A stretch of DNA of 64,000 bases from Pleurodeles waltl. Its lineage: Eukaryota > Chordata > Amphibia > Caudata > Salamandridae. Position 1 is the first letter of the stretch; each line of letters starts with the position of its first letter. The notes beneath the pieces were generated by a model. That model saw nothing but the letters and a program-made list of their open reading frames with translations. It was not told where the DNA came from and made no database searches. The stretch is from positions 843,895,978 to 843,959,977 of the forward strand of contig NC_090437.1 of NCBI RefSeq assembly GCF_031143425.1. Reading direction: 5' to 3'. Position numbers and translations under genes: made by a program. This document shows positions 24,060 to 35,209 of this stretch, one piece after another.

Positions 24060-25733
24060 CACACTTAAAAAAGGCTGTTCGGGGGCCCCTATCCCCGCAG
24101 ATTTTACCCATCTCTCTCCTTTCAAAATAGAGATGTTTAAATTATCCCAATTTGAGAAAGCCTCCCGTTTTTGGCTCTCCATAGTCCCACCTCCATCAGG
24201 GATTACATCAATACCTCTACGTAGAGCAGATCACTATTCTGTAAGATTAGGTTTGCAACTACTTTTGAAAAGAACCACACGCTTGCCTTACTGCTTCCGT
24301 AGGCCTGGCCTAACTGAACACGAGATATATCCTTACTTTGGATCAACTTCAAGGTCTCTTCATCTGAAAAACATGATAACAAAAAAAAACGATTCAGAAT
24401 CAAATATAACAATGAAATCCAAACATGCTGTGTCCACCTGGTTCGAGTCTAAGATCATACACCTCATGGATCTGCTAGAGGGGGAGGATAAAATCAATTC
24501 TAGTTCTTTATAACCCAAATTTGTCTTTCCATCATTTGCATTAGCCTCCCCCTTAGGGGGATAAACAAAAAAAGAATCGATGTTTGGATTTAAATGGACC
24601 AGCGCAGAATTTTGGACAGAGGTTTCCACCTGTGGAAGCAGTGACAGACTTTGTTCAACCTGCGATTTTTGCATCCAAGCTGCCTCCCCAGAAGATGGAC
24701 CTGAAGGCTTTACTGGAACCAAATCCTGAAATCTCAGTTTCCACTCACATTGTTTTTACAGGGATTTTCCTCAGTGTCAATAGATGCCAAAGAGGGAGAT
24801 ACTGGAATAGGGTGGACTGCAGGTCTGAAGATAGGAACGGGGGAGACTGCCGAAATCCCATTAGGTGGAGCAGAAAGCAATACCTCAGGAGACTTGGCTA
24901 CTGAAAAAAGAGTTTCTTGTGAATATATAGGACTATCCTGCATCCTGCTTTGAGCCATTCTTAACCACGGAGGACAAGATAGTTTGCCAGCCAGAGTGGC
25001 TTGGCGGGTCACACTGGGTTGGGATGGGGGACAGGGACCTTGTTGTTGACCATTGTCTCTAACGTGTCCCCAGGATTCGTACACCCCAACTTTAGGCAGG
25101 TAATTCCAATAGAAGCATACAGATTCCCACCCAGATCCAGTTCCCCCTCCCTCTGACTCATCAGCACTTTCAAGGTGATGAGCAAAATGTCTTGAGTATA
25201 ATCTGAATTTGACAATGATTTTTCAAATAAAGATAAAATAGATGCTAAAATTCTCTAAAAACATTTAAGGATTGATAGAGAATTATCTGCTTATCAGGAC
25301 GTTCAAAAGAAAGATTTCCACAGATGTCAAAATCTGCTTTAACAGTAGATGAACAACAGAGGATACCAGGTCGGAGGGAGTACTACTAAGAAGTTTCAAT
25401 TCGGAAGACTGAACCTGGTCCTCCAAATCATTGTCCCTCCCAGAGGACAATGGGGACTTAGCCTAATGCGTAACATTAACCTCAATGTCAGGGAGGGCGA
25501 AGTCACCAACCAAAGATTCACCTGCAGACTTAGGAAAGAATAAAGCATTTACCTCCTTTTCCACTTTTGTGGGAGAATCTTTACAGCTAGCCACGGGAGA
25601 GGAAGTTATAGCACCACCAGTGGCTGTGACAGGAACCATACATACATTGGGACAAAGTGCTTCCCCTGGCATTTTTCATGTTGATCCAGTTGCAGTCTCC
25701 CTTTGGATGAAGGGTAGAATTTAATTTAAACTC
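24060..25733 (-). pseudogene. LINE ORF1 remnant
   Basis: Between the ORF2 start (about 23990) and the family 1 element at 25737 the minus strand carries consecutive decayed frames (25672-25463, 25084-24734, 24722-24360). They are Pro/Ser/Lys-rich, as LINE ORF1 proteins often are, and they fit the place of ORF1. No nucleic-acid-binding motif is clear. The assignment rests on position and on resemblance in layout to the plus-strand LINE at 57581-60830. Confidence 0.6.
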
Positions 25734-25736
25734 TTA

Positions 25737-26711
25737 GGGGGTCATCACAACCCCAGCGGTCGGTGTAATAGTGGAGGTATTACCACCAACAGGCTGGCGG
25801 TACACACCTCCACTATTATGACATTGGCGGTTTGGCCGAAGCCAAACGCCAAGTTAATACACCAACCGCAATGGCGGTAACGACCGCCGGGCTGGAGGCT
25901 ACAGTCTCCAGCCCGGCTGCCGTCACTAGGCCGCCCATGGCATTTTGACCCCACCGGCCGCCATGGTTTCCATGGTTTCTGTACCGCCACGGAAAAACAT
26001 GGCGGTAGTCACTATCAGTGCCAGGGAATTCCTTCCCTGGCACTGATAAGGGTCTCACCGGCCCCCCTCCCTAGAATCCTCCCCCATCCTCCCCTCCCCC
26101 TCCTGGCCCTCCTACGTATACACACATACACGGACATACATTCACACCCATACACACACGCATACACACATTCACCCATTCATGCATACATTCATAAACA
26201 CTCACAGCAACACTCACTAACATACATCCAGGCACACACGCTATCACACGACACAACATGCATGTACACACACACCCACTCATGCACACACGCTTTACCC
26301 ACACATGCTTGCATTCAAACGCAGTCACACACACCCACACACACGCACACAACACCACCCACCCCCTCTCCTGTCGGAGAACCTGACTTACCTGCTTGCA
26401 GGGGGTCCTTCAGCAGGAGATGGGAAGCGGCGCTGCTGCCAGCACCAGCGTCCGCCAGGAAAACACCGGCAGGCTGTATCATGGAACATGATACGGTAGG
26501 CGGTGTTTTGCTGGCGTGACGCTGCTGCTGGTAGCAGCGCCACCTTACCGCCATCCGCCGCCATGACCGTAGCTGGAATTCCGCCAGCCTTCTGGCCGAG
26601 TTCCTGCTACGGTCAGAATTCCATGGACGGTTGGTAGCCACGGCGACGGTATGTTGGCGGCGGTCGCTGAGGCGGTAGGTGGCATTTGCCACCAATGTCA
26701 TAATGAGGGCT
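25737..26711 (+). mobile_element. Family 1 TIR element, copy 2
   Basis: It begins GGGGGTCATCACAACC and ends near GTCATAATGAGGGCT. It is flanked by TTA (25734-25736 and 26712-26714). GC-rich ggcggt/accgcc foldbacks lie at both ends with a CA-rich block at 26110-26365 between. It shares with copies 1 and 3 the internal phrase CCAGGGAATTCCTTCCCTGG (26022-26041), with small changes. It lies inside LINE ORF1, about 36 codons after a candidate ATG. There is no transposase frame. Confidence 0.9.
26110..26365 (+). repeat. CA-rich microsatellite block of family 1 copy 2
   Basis: Irregular cacaca/catgca/cacgca units, at the same internal place as in the other long family 1 copies. Apparent open frames here are by-products. 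Confidence 0.9.
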
Positions 26712-26714
26712 TTA

Positions 26715-26818
26715 ATCTGCAACTGGTCTGTTCCCTTATTTCTTAAAGGATTAGACCTTGTCTTTATACAAGCTCTGGTGGACAACATTTTACCAGATTG
26801 AGGGCGCCCAGCCGTCAT
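26715..26818 (-). pseudogene. LINE ORF1 N-terminus
   Basis: A minus-strand ATG at 26818 opens a basic stretch (MTAGRPQSGKMLSTRACIK...) that runs into the family 1 element at 26711. Its position at the right end of the split LINE makes it the likely ORF1 start. The frame as printed continues into the inserted element, which is not original. Confidence 0.5.
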
Positions 26819-26849
26819 ACTCTAGCAAGACATGTGACCAATAACAAAT

Positions 26850-28240
26850 ATATTTGCATGTCACCTCATTCAAGGGTATTTGACAGTAGTAATAAAACCC
26901 CTAAATGATGGAGAGAATGAGGCAATGGGGGCCGAAAGAGCAGTTCAGGAGCAGTCCAAATGAATGGATGGAGATATACTGGTGTTGACAGTGTGGAGGT
27001 GTGGAGGTGTGCGGGTGAGTAGGGCACTACAGGCAACCCTGCAAGCCGCACCCAGACCTAATTCGCACCTGGGCTCACACTCTACAATGGCCTGCTATAG
27101 CCATTACACTCAACCCCCTCTCTGAAATCTCCTCTATGCCTGCCCCCTTGGCTCCTCGCTTACTCCTCGTGACTCCCCTCGCTCAACTCCCCTCCAGTAC
27201 CTCGGTGATGTAGTGCTGCAGCTGAGTATACCGGAGGCTGAAAACAGAAGATAAGTCTTTAGCTGCTAGGGTACACTCCTCTAGGGAATTTGCACTGCTG
27301 AAGAAAGCTAAAGGAAGCCACACCACAGCTCTATGCACTCGCCACATTTCTCCCACGCTCCTTCTCCCTGTTCACACTGCGCCCCCACTTGGGGGTCGCG
27401 TGGCACTGCTGTGGAGGCACACAAATGAGGCACACAGTGGGGCTACAGGCCAGGAGCAGGGAATATAACGTAACGGAGCAAGAATCACCTCGCCAATCAC
27501 CACACCAACTCGCAGCTGCCAGAACTGCTGGATCTGGCAAAAACAAGAGACCTCCTGCTAACTAATGGCTCTGTCATCTGTTGTTGAATTGTATGAACCT
27601 ACCCTTTTGTTGGGTACAAAGCAATAATTTGATTGTGCTTCATCATAGATACAGAACTAAAAGCCATGCTGGTGCCCAAGTTGTCAGATTCTGGCCTGGA
27701 CTGAGGCTTTTGACTTGACATTGATGCTGCCTGATGCTAGCATGATTCCTGCCTGTAGCCACGATGCCACCTAGGTAGAGCATCAGTATGTAGTAAGCAG
27801 ATGTCCTCAAGAACATTTTGCAAGGGATGAAAAACCCAGAAGAAAAAAGAACTCCAGGTAGAAATGGAATAAGACGTTTAGAAACACAGATCAGGAGTTA
27901 ATGCAAGGACAGAATCAGAAGGATCAAGTAGAGAAGAATCTGGAATCAGGAGGTTTGTAGAAGAGACATGCATGTGTCTATGTATTAATTATATAGCGTG
28001 AGCATAACCAAAAGGCAGCGGAGCATTGTAGATAGTCAAAATCCAGCATAAAGCCAATGATGTATAGGAGAGGTAGCTGGTTTGTAGACTATTAATGGAC
28101 TGCATTGTAGTGTTCTTGTGAAATCTTCAACTCTTTTCTAAGTTGAAGCAGTGAGAAGCATTAGTAATGGAGATGGGGATGCTGTTGCAGATATTGGATG
28201 CATTGATAGAAAAGGCCTTCAACTATATTTTTTATTTTTT
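26850..28240. other. No gene recognised
   Basis: No motif, RNA gene or repeat boundary is supported in this stretch. It lies between two minus-strand LINEs. Confidence 0.4.
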
Positions 28241-28254
28241 TTCCATTTCTTACT

Positions 28255-29580
28255 CTATAGTCTGATGGTCTTCTGGCTGCAGGTGTGACGAGAACCACCA
28301 GAGGTTGTGAGGTTGCTTGCACAATCCACAGTGGTGCTGGTTGTGATGGCTTTGTAATTGATGCAGCTGGTTTTGAAAATGGTGCAGGCTGGCAAGGGGA
28401 GCCAATGGAGTTCCATCAAGATGGGGCGGGATGTGATCATATTTTACAGGACCGGGATGAGATGGACTTCAGTGTGTAGGATGCCCTTAAAGGCTGCCAG
28501 TATGGACTCTGGAAGGCCATGGAGTTGGGCATTATCACCATCCAAATGAGAGAACATAAGGGCTTGAACAGCAGTTTTGGAAGTCTCTTTCTCAAAGAAA
28601 CTGTTTCATTTTCTTTAGAAGAGAAAGTTTATCTTTGCTTTTTTTGGCATTGTGTTTTGTGACGTGAGGTTGGGATCCACAGTGAATCCAAGTTATTTGG
28701 TATTCACTGAAAAATGGTGTTCCAAGATTCATGTTATTGAGCTGGATTTGTACTGTTTATGCTTTTTTGGACTTGGCAAATAACAGAAATTCTGTCTTTA
28801 GCTTCACATTGGTGCTGAACATCAAGGTCTGAAAGATGTGCAGGCAGTGTTTGAGGAATAGAATGTCTGAAGCAGAGAAGACTTTCAGGTAGATTTGTAT
28901 ATCATCAGTATATTGAGGAATCTTGATGTTGTTATCTATGAGAACAGTAACTAGCACCTCTACGTAGAGGTTGAAGACGAGAATGGACAGTATGGAACCT
29001 TGGGGAACTCCACAGGTGATAGTGATCTTTTGGGACCTGGAGGTGCCAATGTGAACGAACCTATGTTGGCTAGAATGATAGGTGGAGAACCAGTGAATGA
29101 CATTGAGGGTTAATCCCATTCTAGATTCCAGTGTACGTGTGAGGGTGAGATGGTCAACTGTGTTGAATCCAGCTAAGTGGTCCAGCAAGATCTGAAGGCA
29201 GGGGTCATTTTCATCTCCATCAATAGGACATTGTCTATGATGTTTATGGTAGCAGTCTCTGTGTTGCCATGTGATATGAAGCCATAATGGTAGTTGTGCA
29301 GAAGATGATTACCATTAATTGTGAATCTGGAGCTGAGCCGAGACTGCTTTTTTAGTGATCTTGCTGATGAATGATAGGTTAGTGTGTTTGTCATCACAGT
29401 CTACTATAGCTGTCCTTAGGAGTGAAAGGATCTGGCCAATCGAAAGTGCTCGAGGGACGATGCCTTGAGTGAGGGAAGCATCATCAATGGTGACTAGGAG
29501 TAAGAGAGCATTTAAGGGAAACTTACTTGCAGATTCTTGAAGCCAATAAAAATTTTGAGGCAAAAAACAATGGCACAAAG
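28255..29580 (-). pseudogene. CR1/L2-like LINE reverse transcriptase remnant
   Basis: Read leftward, the fragments run from an RT N-terminal region (29578-29315) through NYHYGFISHGNTET to a degenerate GFNTVDH palm motif, then GVPQGSILSILVFNLYV, then a YTDDIQIYL active-site box (YADD changed to YTDD), then LKTEFLLF. The C-terminal LHWLPLPACTIFKT segment near 28300-28420 is typical of the end of L2/CR1 ORF2. Frameshifts separate the pieces. No 3' hairpin or target duplication was identified. Confidence 0.85.
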
Positions 29581-29689
29581 TCTAAAGCAAGGGACGAGCA
29601 CTACAACAAGAAATACTTTTGGCTTTGGCGCTGTGTACCTTCCCCTAAATTTAGCACCCTTTTATGCTGAATAAACAGGAAGTGACATC

Positions 29690-29945
29690 ACAAGAAGTAA
29701 AGGAGCCATTTTGGATTATGAAGCAGTAAGATAAAGCCACTGTTCCCATCATCTTGGATTGGGGATGATGATATAGTTCAGCTCCACATCTTCCTGGAGA
29801 ACTATAGAAGGTAGAAGATTCTAAAAAAACAGTAAATATGATTACTGGAAGTGCGGAAGCCATGATGGATGGGGAAGCACCCATAATAATCCACCTCACT
29901 TATCATCTTGGATTTGGAATGAGGCTATAGTAAAGCTCCTCCTTT
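29690..29945. repeat. Imperfect tandem repeat shared with 5860-6115
   Basis: It repeats phrases such as catcttggattgg and cctggagaactat, as at 5860-6115. It abuts the upstream side of the minus-strand CR1/L2-like LINE. No coding content is supported. Confidence 0.5.
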
Positions 29946-29949
29946 TCTT

Positions 29950-30585
29950 TTAGAATGCCCATTATACACATATAACAGTGTCAAGTATGTTTACATTACA
30001 TAAAGAGAGGTGGGACTGGGATGAAATGACATGTGGTGCAATTTTTCCCTTAGTCCCACCTGTAAATATATGCTATATTTGATGTTTATTGATTGTCCTT
30101 TCTTCAGGTTTGTCAACCCCATTTAAAATGAAAGCATATCAGTGTACTCATTTTAGACTCAAAATGTAGTTTTAAGACTGGAAGCTCATACTTCATTTAC
30201 ATAGTTGTGGTATGTTTTTCGTATGATAACCCATTCATAGGTTCCCAGTTTTATGTCTATAACATATATTCTAGTTATGTCACCATTTGTAATGTTTGTT
30301 ATGTATAAAAATATATGCGTTGTTTCAATTGAAAATCGGATGTTCTGTACAATTCCCTTTTTGTGATTAATGACCCTTATAAAGCACTTTTCTGTGAGAG
30401 TGAAATGCCTTGGCTGTAATTTGTTGTTTGATCAAGAACTTAATATGTAAATAAAGGTAAAGCAAATAAGACCTACTGCATCAGGAGTATGTTTTAGAAG
30501 CTTTATGGACTATTGTGAATAAATCTGAGTGGATGTAGAAGCTATTAGCGGCTGCCTCTCCATAGTGTATCAATTTGAAGTCCTG
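29950..30585. other. No gene recognised
   Basis: AT-rich sequence without recognisable coding, RNA or repeat signals. Confidence 0.4.
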
Positions 30586-30589
30586 GACA

Positions 30590-31060
30590 AAAAACAACCA
30601 GCCCTTGGAGGATGGATTTAAGATCTGGGTGCCAGAAGCGCTGCTCAATAAGCTTCAGTTACAGTGGAATGCAGCAGCATGCCTCATTTTGAACACTTGC
30701 ATTGGGAAACTCATCAGTGGGGTTCTGAAGGCATTGCAATAGCTCTGGATTTGGCAAATAACTAAATTTAAAGCTCTAACAATAACTTATAGAACCCCAC
30801 AGAGAAGAGGCCCTTGATATTTACAGGAAATATTTAGAGTGTATGAACCTACCAGGAGTCTTCGCTCTGCCAGACAGACACTTGTTCAGATTCCTTTGAT
30901 TCACAAGGCTAGAGCATGGAGAAGATATTTCTCTTGCTAGACTGGAATTCTTTACCTAGTAGTTTATGAGAATTTGAAGCAGAAGATGTTTTTAAATCCA
31001 ATCTTTAACATTCTTTTCTAGAGGAAAGTAGTCAAGTCATAGTGCAGTATATAACACTGT
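30590..31060 (+). pseudogene. CR1/L2-like LINE 3' end fragment
   Basis: The plus-strand translation contains LNKLQLQWNAAACLIL followed further on by FKALTITYRTPQRRGP and RSLRSARQTLVQIP. This is the conserved C-terminal region of CR1/L2 ORF2. Stops and a frameshift are present. It is an isolated 3' fragment, as expected for a 5'-truncated insertion. Confidence 0.7.
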
Positions 31061-31137
31061 GAGTTGTCTTTTCAAAATTAATTTATTATGAAAATGGCCT
31101 ATACATCACTCCAAACAGAATACTCTACAGTATAATT

Positions 31138-32800
31138 ATGATCGCATTTTGTGACATCAGGGAAGAAATGGCCAAAGATTTCTTTGACTTCACGTCAAAC
31201 TCTCATAAAGTTGAAAATTATGAGCCACTTTATAGAGATGGCTTACGTTCAAAATGTATTAAGTTAGAAAAGCTCAAGAAACAAAAGTGGTCAGATAGGT
31301 TATCCTCAAGAAGCACTTAGAGAACAACATGTCCCATTGGGCAACAATATATGACGTTTTCCACCTTCGACAATCTTGATGAAGATTTACTGTGCAATTG
31401 TGAGCAAAATCTACATGAGTCTTTTGAGGATCTTAATACAACATGTTGAAAGAAAACATAATTCCTTAGAAGTCAGTTTATTGGAACAGGGGATTAAAGA
31501 CATGAATCTGAAAGATGCTACTGATGAGAACTATGCTATTCTAAAGTCAGAGATCCAGAAACATCAAAATAATCAAGGAAAGGGAACTTAATAAAATACA
31601 AAGAAAAGACAAAGAAAAAACAGAAGATATAGTAGGATGAGTGAATCACTCTCAAGTGGAGAAAGCAGTTTGGAGCTTTCCTCCCTAGAGGTAGCTGCCT
31701 GAAGTAATTAAACTGGATCTCATACCCTACCATGTAGTCCTTCCTCTTTTTAGAGGAAATCAGAAGGTGCTGTCTAGGGTCAAATCAGCCAGGAAACATC
31801 CCAAAACCAGAAGACGAGGGCATTGAAAACAGAACTAGAATCAGGGGTACACATAGGGATCCATCTCAATAAGAAATAATGAATTTCGCATCTCCCATAA
31901 TGTTAGGTTCTAATGCAGAAATGAGAGTTACAAATATCAACTGACCTGCAGTGCAATTCATGTTCTGGATAGAGCTCATAGCTATTGTACTACAATAAAT
32001 GTACTCCTGCAGATATTCATGTTGACTTGTTCAAATTGATAAGAAATGGCAAGCTGAAAAGTAATTTCTCTTTGTTTGGATACAAAGAGAGGAGAAACGC
32101 TACACAGGCACACACTTCCAGTGCAGCTGTGGCAGCTATAAGGGATGTTCACACTTAAACTTTCAGTAGATCAAAAAGAAAGTATAAGTATAGGGGGAGT
32201 AATAGAGGATCGTATTTACCCTGACTTAACATGTGACAGTGGTCTGAGGCCCTGTTCAAAGTTTATACCACAAGAGAATCATCTCAATTGGATAGATGTT
32301 TTTGGCAAAAGAGTGACACAAGATCTATATAATCTAGAGAACCTGTACCTTTTTAAAAAAACAAGAGTTTAATACAATAACCTGACACAGGATGAACATC
32401 ATGCACTAGGTGCCGTGAGCCAGGACAGAACCATCATTATCTGTGAAGTGGATAAGGGTGGAAATGTAGTAATAATGAATAGGACTGCCAATGATAGCGA
32501 GGTACAGAGGCAACTCAATGAACACTTGTATTAATAGAAATTGTCAAGTAACCTTTGTCAAAAGCTGACTGCAATATCAGGCTAGCACATTGGCATGAAA
32601 TTGGGCTGTTATCACAAACGGCAGTTGGCTTTCTCAAAATTATTTGCCCGCAAAATCCATGTGTTTACTAGTTATCAAAGATCCACAAAGAGGCCCCTTT
32701 TCCTTCAGGGCGGCCCATTGTTTCCATTAGTGGATCAATGAATGAACATCTATCTGGTAGGCCTTATAGGTCTGGGTTATAGATGGAAATCTGTTATGTG
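31138..32800 (+). pseudogene. Penelope-like element remnant
   Basis: After a charged N-terminal stretch (31138-31620), the plus strand near 32390-32530 encodes NLTQDEHHALGAVSQD, then IICEVDKGGNVVIMN. This is the KGG-containing region typical of Penelope-like reverse transcriptases. Near 32660-32760, across a stop and a frameshift, the translation gives LSKIHKEAPFPS, then RPIVSISGSMNEHLSG, matching the PKIHK...GRPIVS block of the same family. The later RT palm and the GIY-YIG endonuclease were not found, so it is 3'-truncated and dead. Confidence 0.78.
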
Positions 32801-33400
32801 GAGCAGCCACATTATCAGTGTTTTGATATCGACTTGCAACAGTATTGTAAAATATGTTCTTGCACTACTTCAACAAAGTAAGTTGGTGTGGACTTAGACT
32901 AGTAAATCTATACAATATTGAGGAGTCAATATTTGTTCAGGCCAATATTTTTGTAGTTCTTAGTGTGACATACAGCATCCATGACAAACAAATTTTCATC
33001 CTCCAAATTAATCCTTTAAAAAGACATGTTTCCAATTGTTACTCCTATGCAAAATTCTTCCGATGATACAAACAGATCATTCACTGTAGCGATCAGATCA
33101 CTGTTGACTCAATTAGATTAATTCAATGTGGTATGCATTAGTCTACCAAAAAAAGTAATTGGTAGACTACAAACGTTGCAAAACTAAGTTAGTAAACTGA
33201 CCCTCGTTTGTATGAAATGTTACCACTTTTTAACCCCTCAAGCAACAATATACTGCAGTTTAGTGGAAACCATTAGATAACCTGAAGTGAAATGCACTGT
33301 GCACACACTTGCAAAGGGCTAGGATACATACAGAAACCAACCATACCAGGGCACAAGTCCCAAAAAAAGAAGTCAGGGGAATAACCAAGTTAGGCAGTAT
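32800..33400. other. No gene recognised
   Basis: Continuation downstream of the Penelope-like remnant, without identifiable motifs. Confidence 0.35.
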
Positions 33401-33530
33401 GCAAGTGACATCACAGCGTATGACATCACATTACGTGACATCGCACATGGCATCATAGAAAAGGACTTCACAAAGTGACATAACAAACCATTACCACACA
33501 AGAAGTGACATCACAAGAAGGGACATCTGA
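33400..33530 (+). repeat. Cluster of TGACATCA-like units
   Basis: Five or so irregularly spaced copies of (g)tgacatcaca lie within about 130 bases. The same 'gtgacatcacaagaag' phrase occurs near 29675. The unit resembles a CRE/ATF site, but a decayed simple repeat is an equally good explanation. Confidence 0.45.
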
Positions 33531-33834
33531 TCTTAAGACCTCATACATATATTTAGTAGGTCTATAACGAGTACATTTATGAAAGCTAACAAATTAAACC
33601 TGATCAGTAATTGAGCCTGAGACTTGTGTTCCCTGCTTAAAGGAATCAACAGCCCAAATGGGGTTTAGTGTTTGACTATCTAGAGTAGTGCCACAAGCTA
33701 GGCATACTAAACTTGGCATCAAGATCAAAGCACAGTGCATGCATTGCATTAGAAATACTAGAAACTGCAATTGTGAATATAGAACTGCAAAATTAAACTT
33801 ATCATATTTATCACCAAAGAGCTCTTCACCATGA

Positions 33835-35207
33835 TCAAACAGTTTGCCAACTCCCAATCAGATACAGCAAGCATCCCTCCAACCCAAGACCTCTGTGACA
33901 GGCTAGCCAACTTCTTCCACCAGAAAATAAAAGACATACACAACAGCTTTGGATCCCAAGATCCTTGAAGCCCTCCAACAACCCCCAGATCCATTCCATC
34001 GAACCACCACAGACTCTACACCGCTTGACTACACTCACTGCAGAAAAGACCTGCACCATCATGAGCAGCATCCACTCCGGAGCCCCTACTGATCCCTGTC
34101 CTCACCACTTTTTCAACAAGGCCAACACATCCATCGCACCCGAGCTCCGACACACCCTTAACTGTTCCATAGAGACAGCCACCTTCCCAGAGGACGCCGA
34201 GATACTCCCGCTCTTGAAGAAACCCACGGCCGCCCCCCCTGGACCTCAAGAATTACCACCCTATCTCTCTACTGCCTTCTCCAGCCAAGGTCATCAATGC
34301 TCAGCTCCGTAGGCACATCAAGGACAACAACATCCTGGACACCTCCCAATCAGGCTTCAGGAGCAATCACAGCACGGAGACTACCCTCCTTGTTGCCACA
34401 AATGACATCTGCTCACTCCTGACCGCAGCAATACAGCAGCCCTCATACTACTGGACCTATCGGCCGCCTTCAACATGGTCTCACACCTCACCCTCTGCTC
34501 CAGGCTCCATGCAGCTGGCATCCACGGAAAGGCCCTACAATGGATACACTCCTTCCTGTCTGGCCAAACACAAAGAGTCAGACTCCCGCCTTACCTGTCA
34601 GAACCTACGGTGATCAGCTGTGGAGTTTCACAGGGCTCCTTCCTGAGCCCCACACTCTTCAACGTCTACATGACCCCGCTCGCATCCATCGTCAGGGACC
34701 ATGGACTGAACATCGTCTCCTACACCACAATACCCAACTAACCATCTCACTCACTGAAAAACCCACTAGTGCCAAGAAGAACTTCCACACCGGGATGGAA
34801 GCAGTCGCCGCCTGGATGAAGGACAGCTGCCTTAAGCTCAACTCCGACAAGACTGAGGTCCTCATCCTGGGGTCATCCAAATCAGCCCGTGACAACTCCG
34901 GGTGGCCATCGACCCTCGGCACCACCCTACCCCAACAATGCACGCACGCAACCTCAGCGTCATCCTGGACTCATTGCTCATCATGACCTGCCAAGTCAAC
35001 TCAGTCGCATCCTCTTGCTTTCACACACTCCGACTTCTCCGGAAGAGCTACAAAAGGATCCCAAAGGACTGCTGCAAAACTGTAACCCATGCCCTGGTTA
35101 CCAGCAGACTTGACTATGGCAATGCCCTTTACGCCGGTACCACCCAGAAGAACCTCAAGAAATTACAGCACATCCACCCAACCACCAGCCTACTCCAAGA
35201 GACATAA
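33835..35207 (+). pseudogene. CR1/L2-like LINE reverse transcriptase, plus strand
   Basis: The translation runs through a pre-RT linker (LCDRLANFFHQKIKDI near 33890), SGFRSNHSTETTLL near 34350, LLDLSAAFNMVSH near 34450, CGVSQGSFLSPTLFNVYM near 34620 and AAWMKDSCLKLNSDKTEVLI near 34810. It ends in SRLDYGNALYAG near 35105. The YADD box is damaged: around 34720 the codons read SYTTIPN through a small deletion. Several frameshifts are present. It is 5'-truncated and its 3' end is lost after 35207. Confidence 0.88.
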
Positions 35208-35209
35208 CA

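Larger units (their letters stand above)
15100..26850 (-). mobile_element. Minus-strand LINE split by nested insertions
   Basis: Fragments of one non-LTR retrotransposon lie in order on the minus strand. They are ORF1 (26818 to about 24060), ORF2 start and AP-endonuclease (about 23990-22925 and 20990-20550), reverse transcriptase (20117-19074) and thumb/C-terminus with a zinc knuckle (16311-15400). Foreign blocks interrupt it at about 25737-26711, 23290-23945, 20990-22925 and 16315-19070. With these removed, ORF2 adds up to about 3.3 kb, the usual size for LINE ORF2. All parts carry stops and frameshifts. The clade is not assigned. The left (3') boundary is approximate. Confidence 0.85.
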
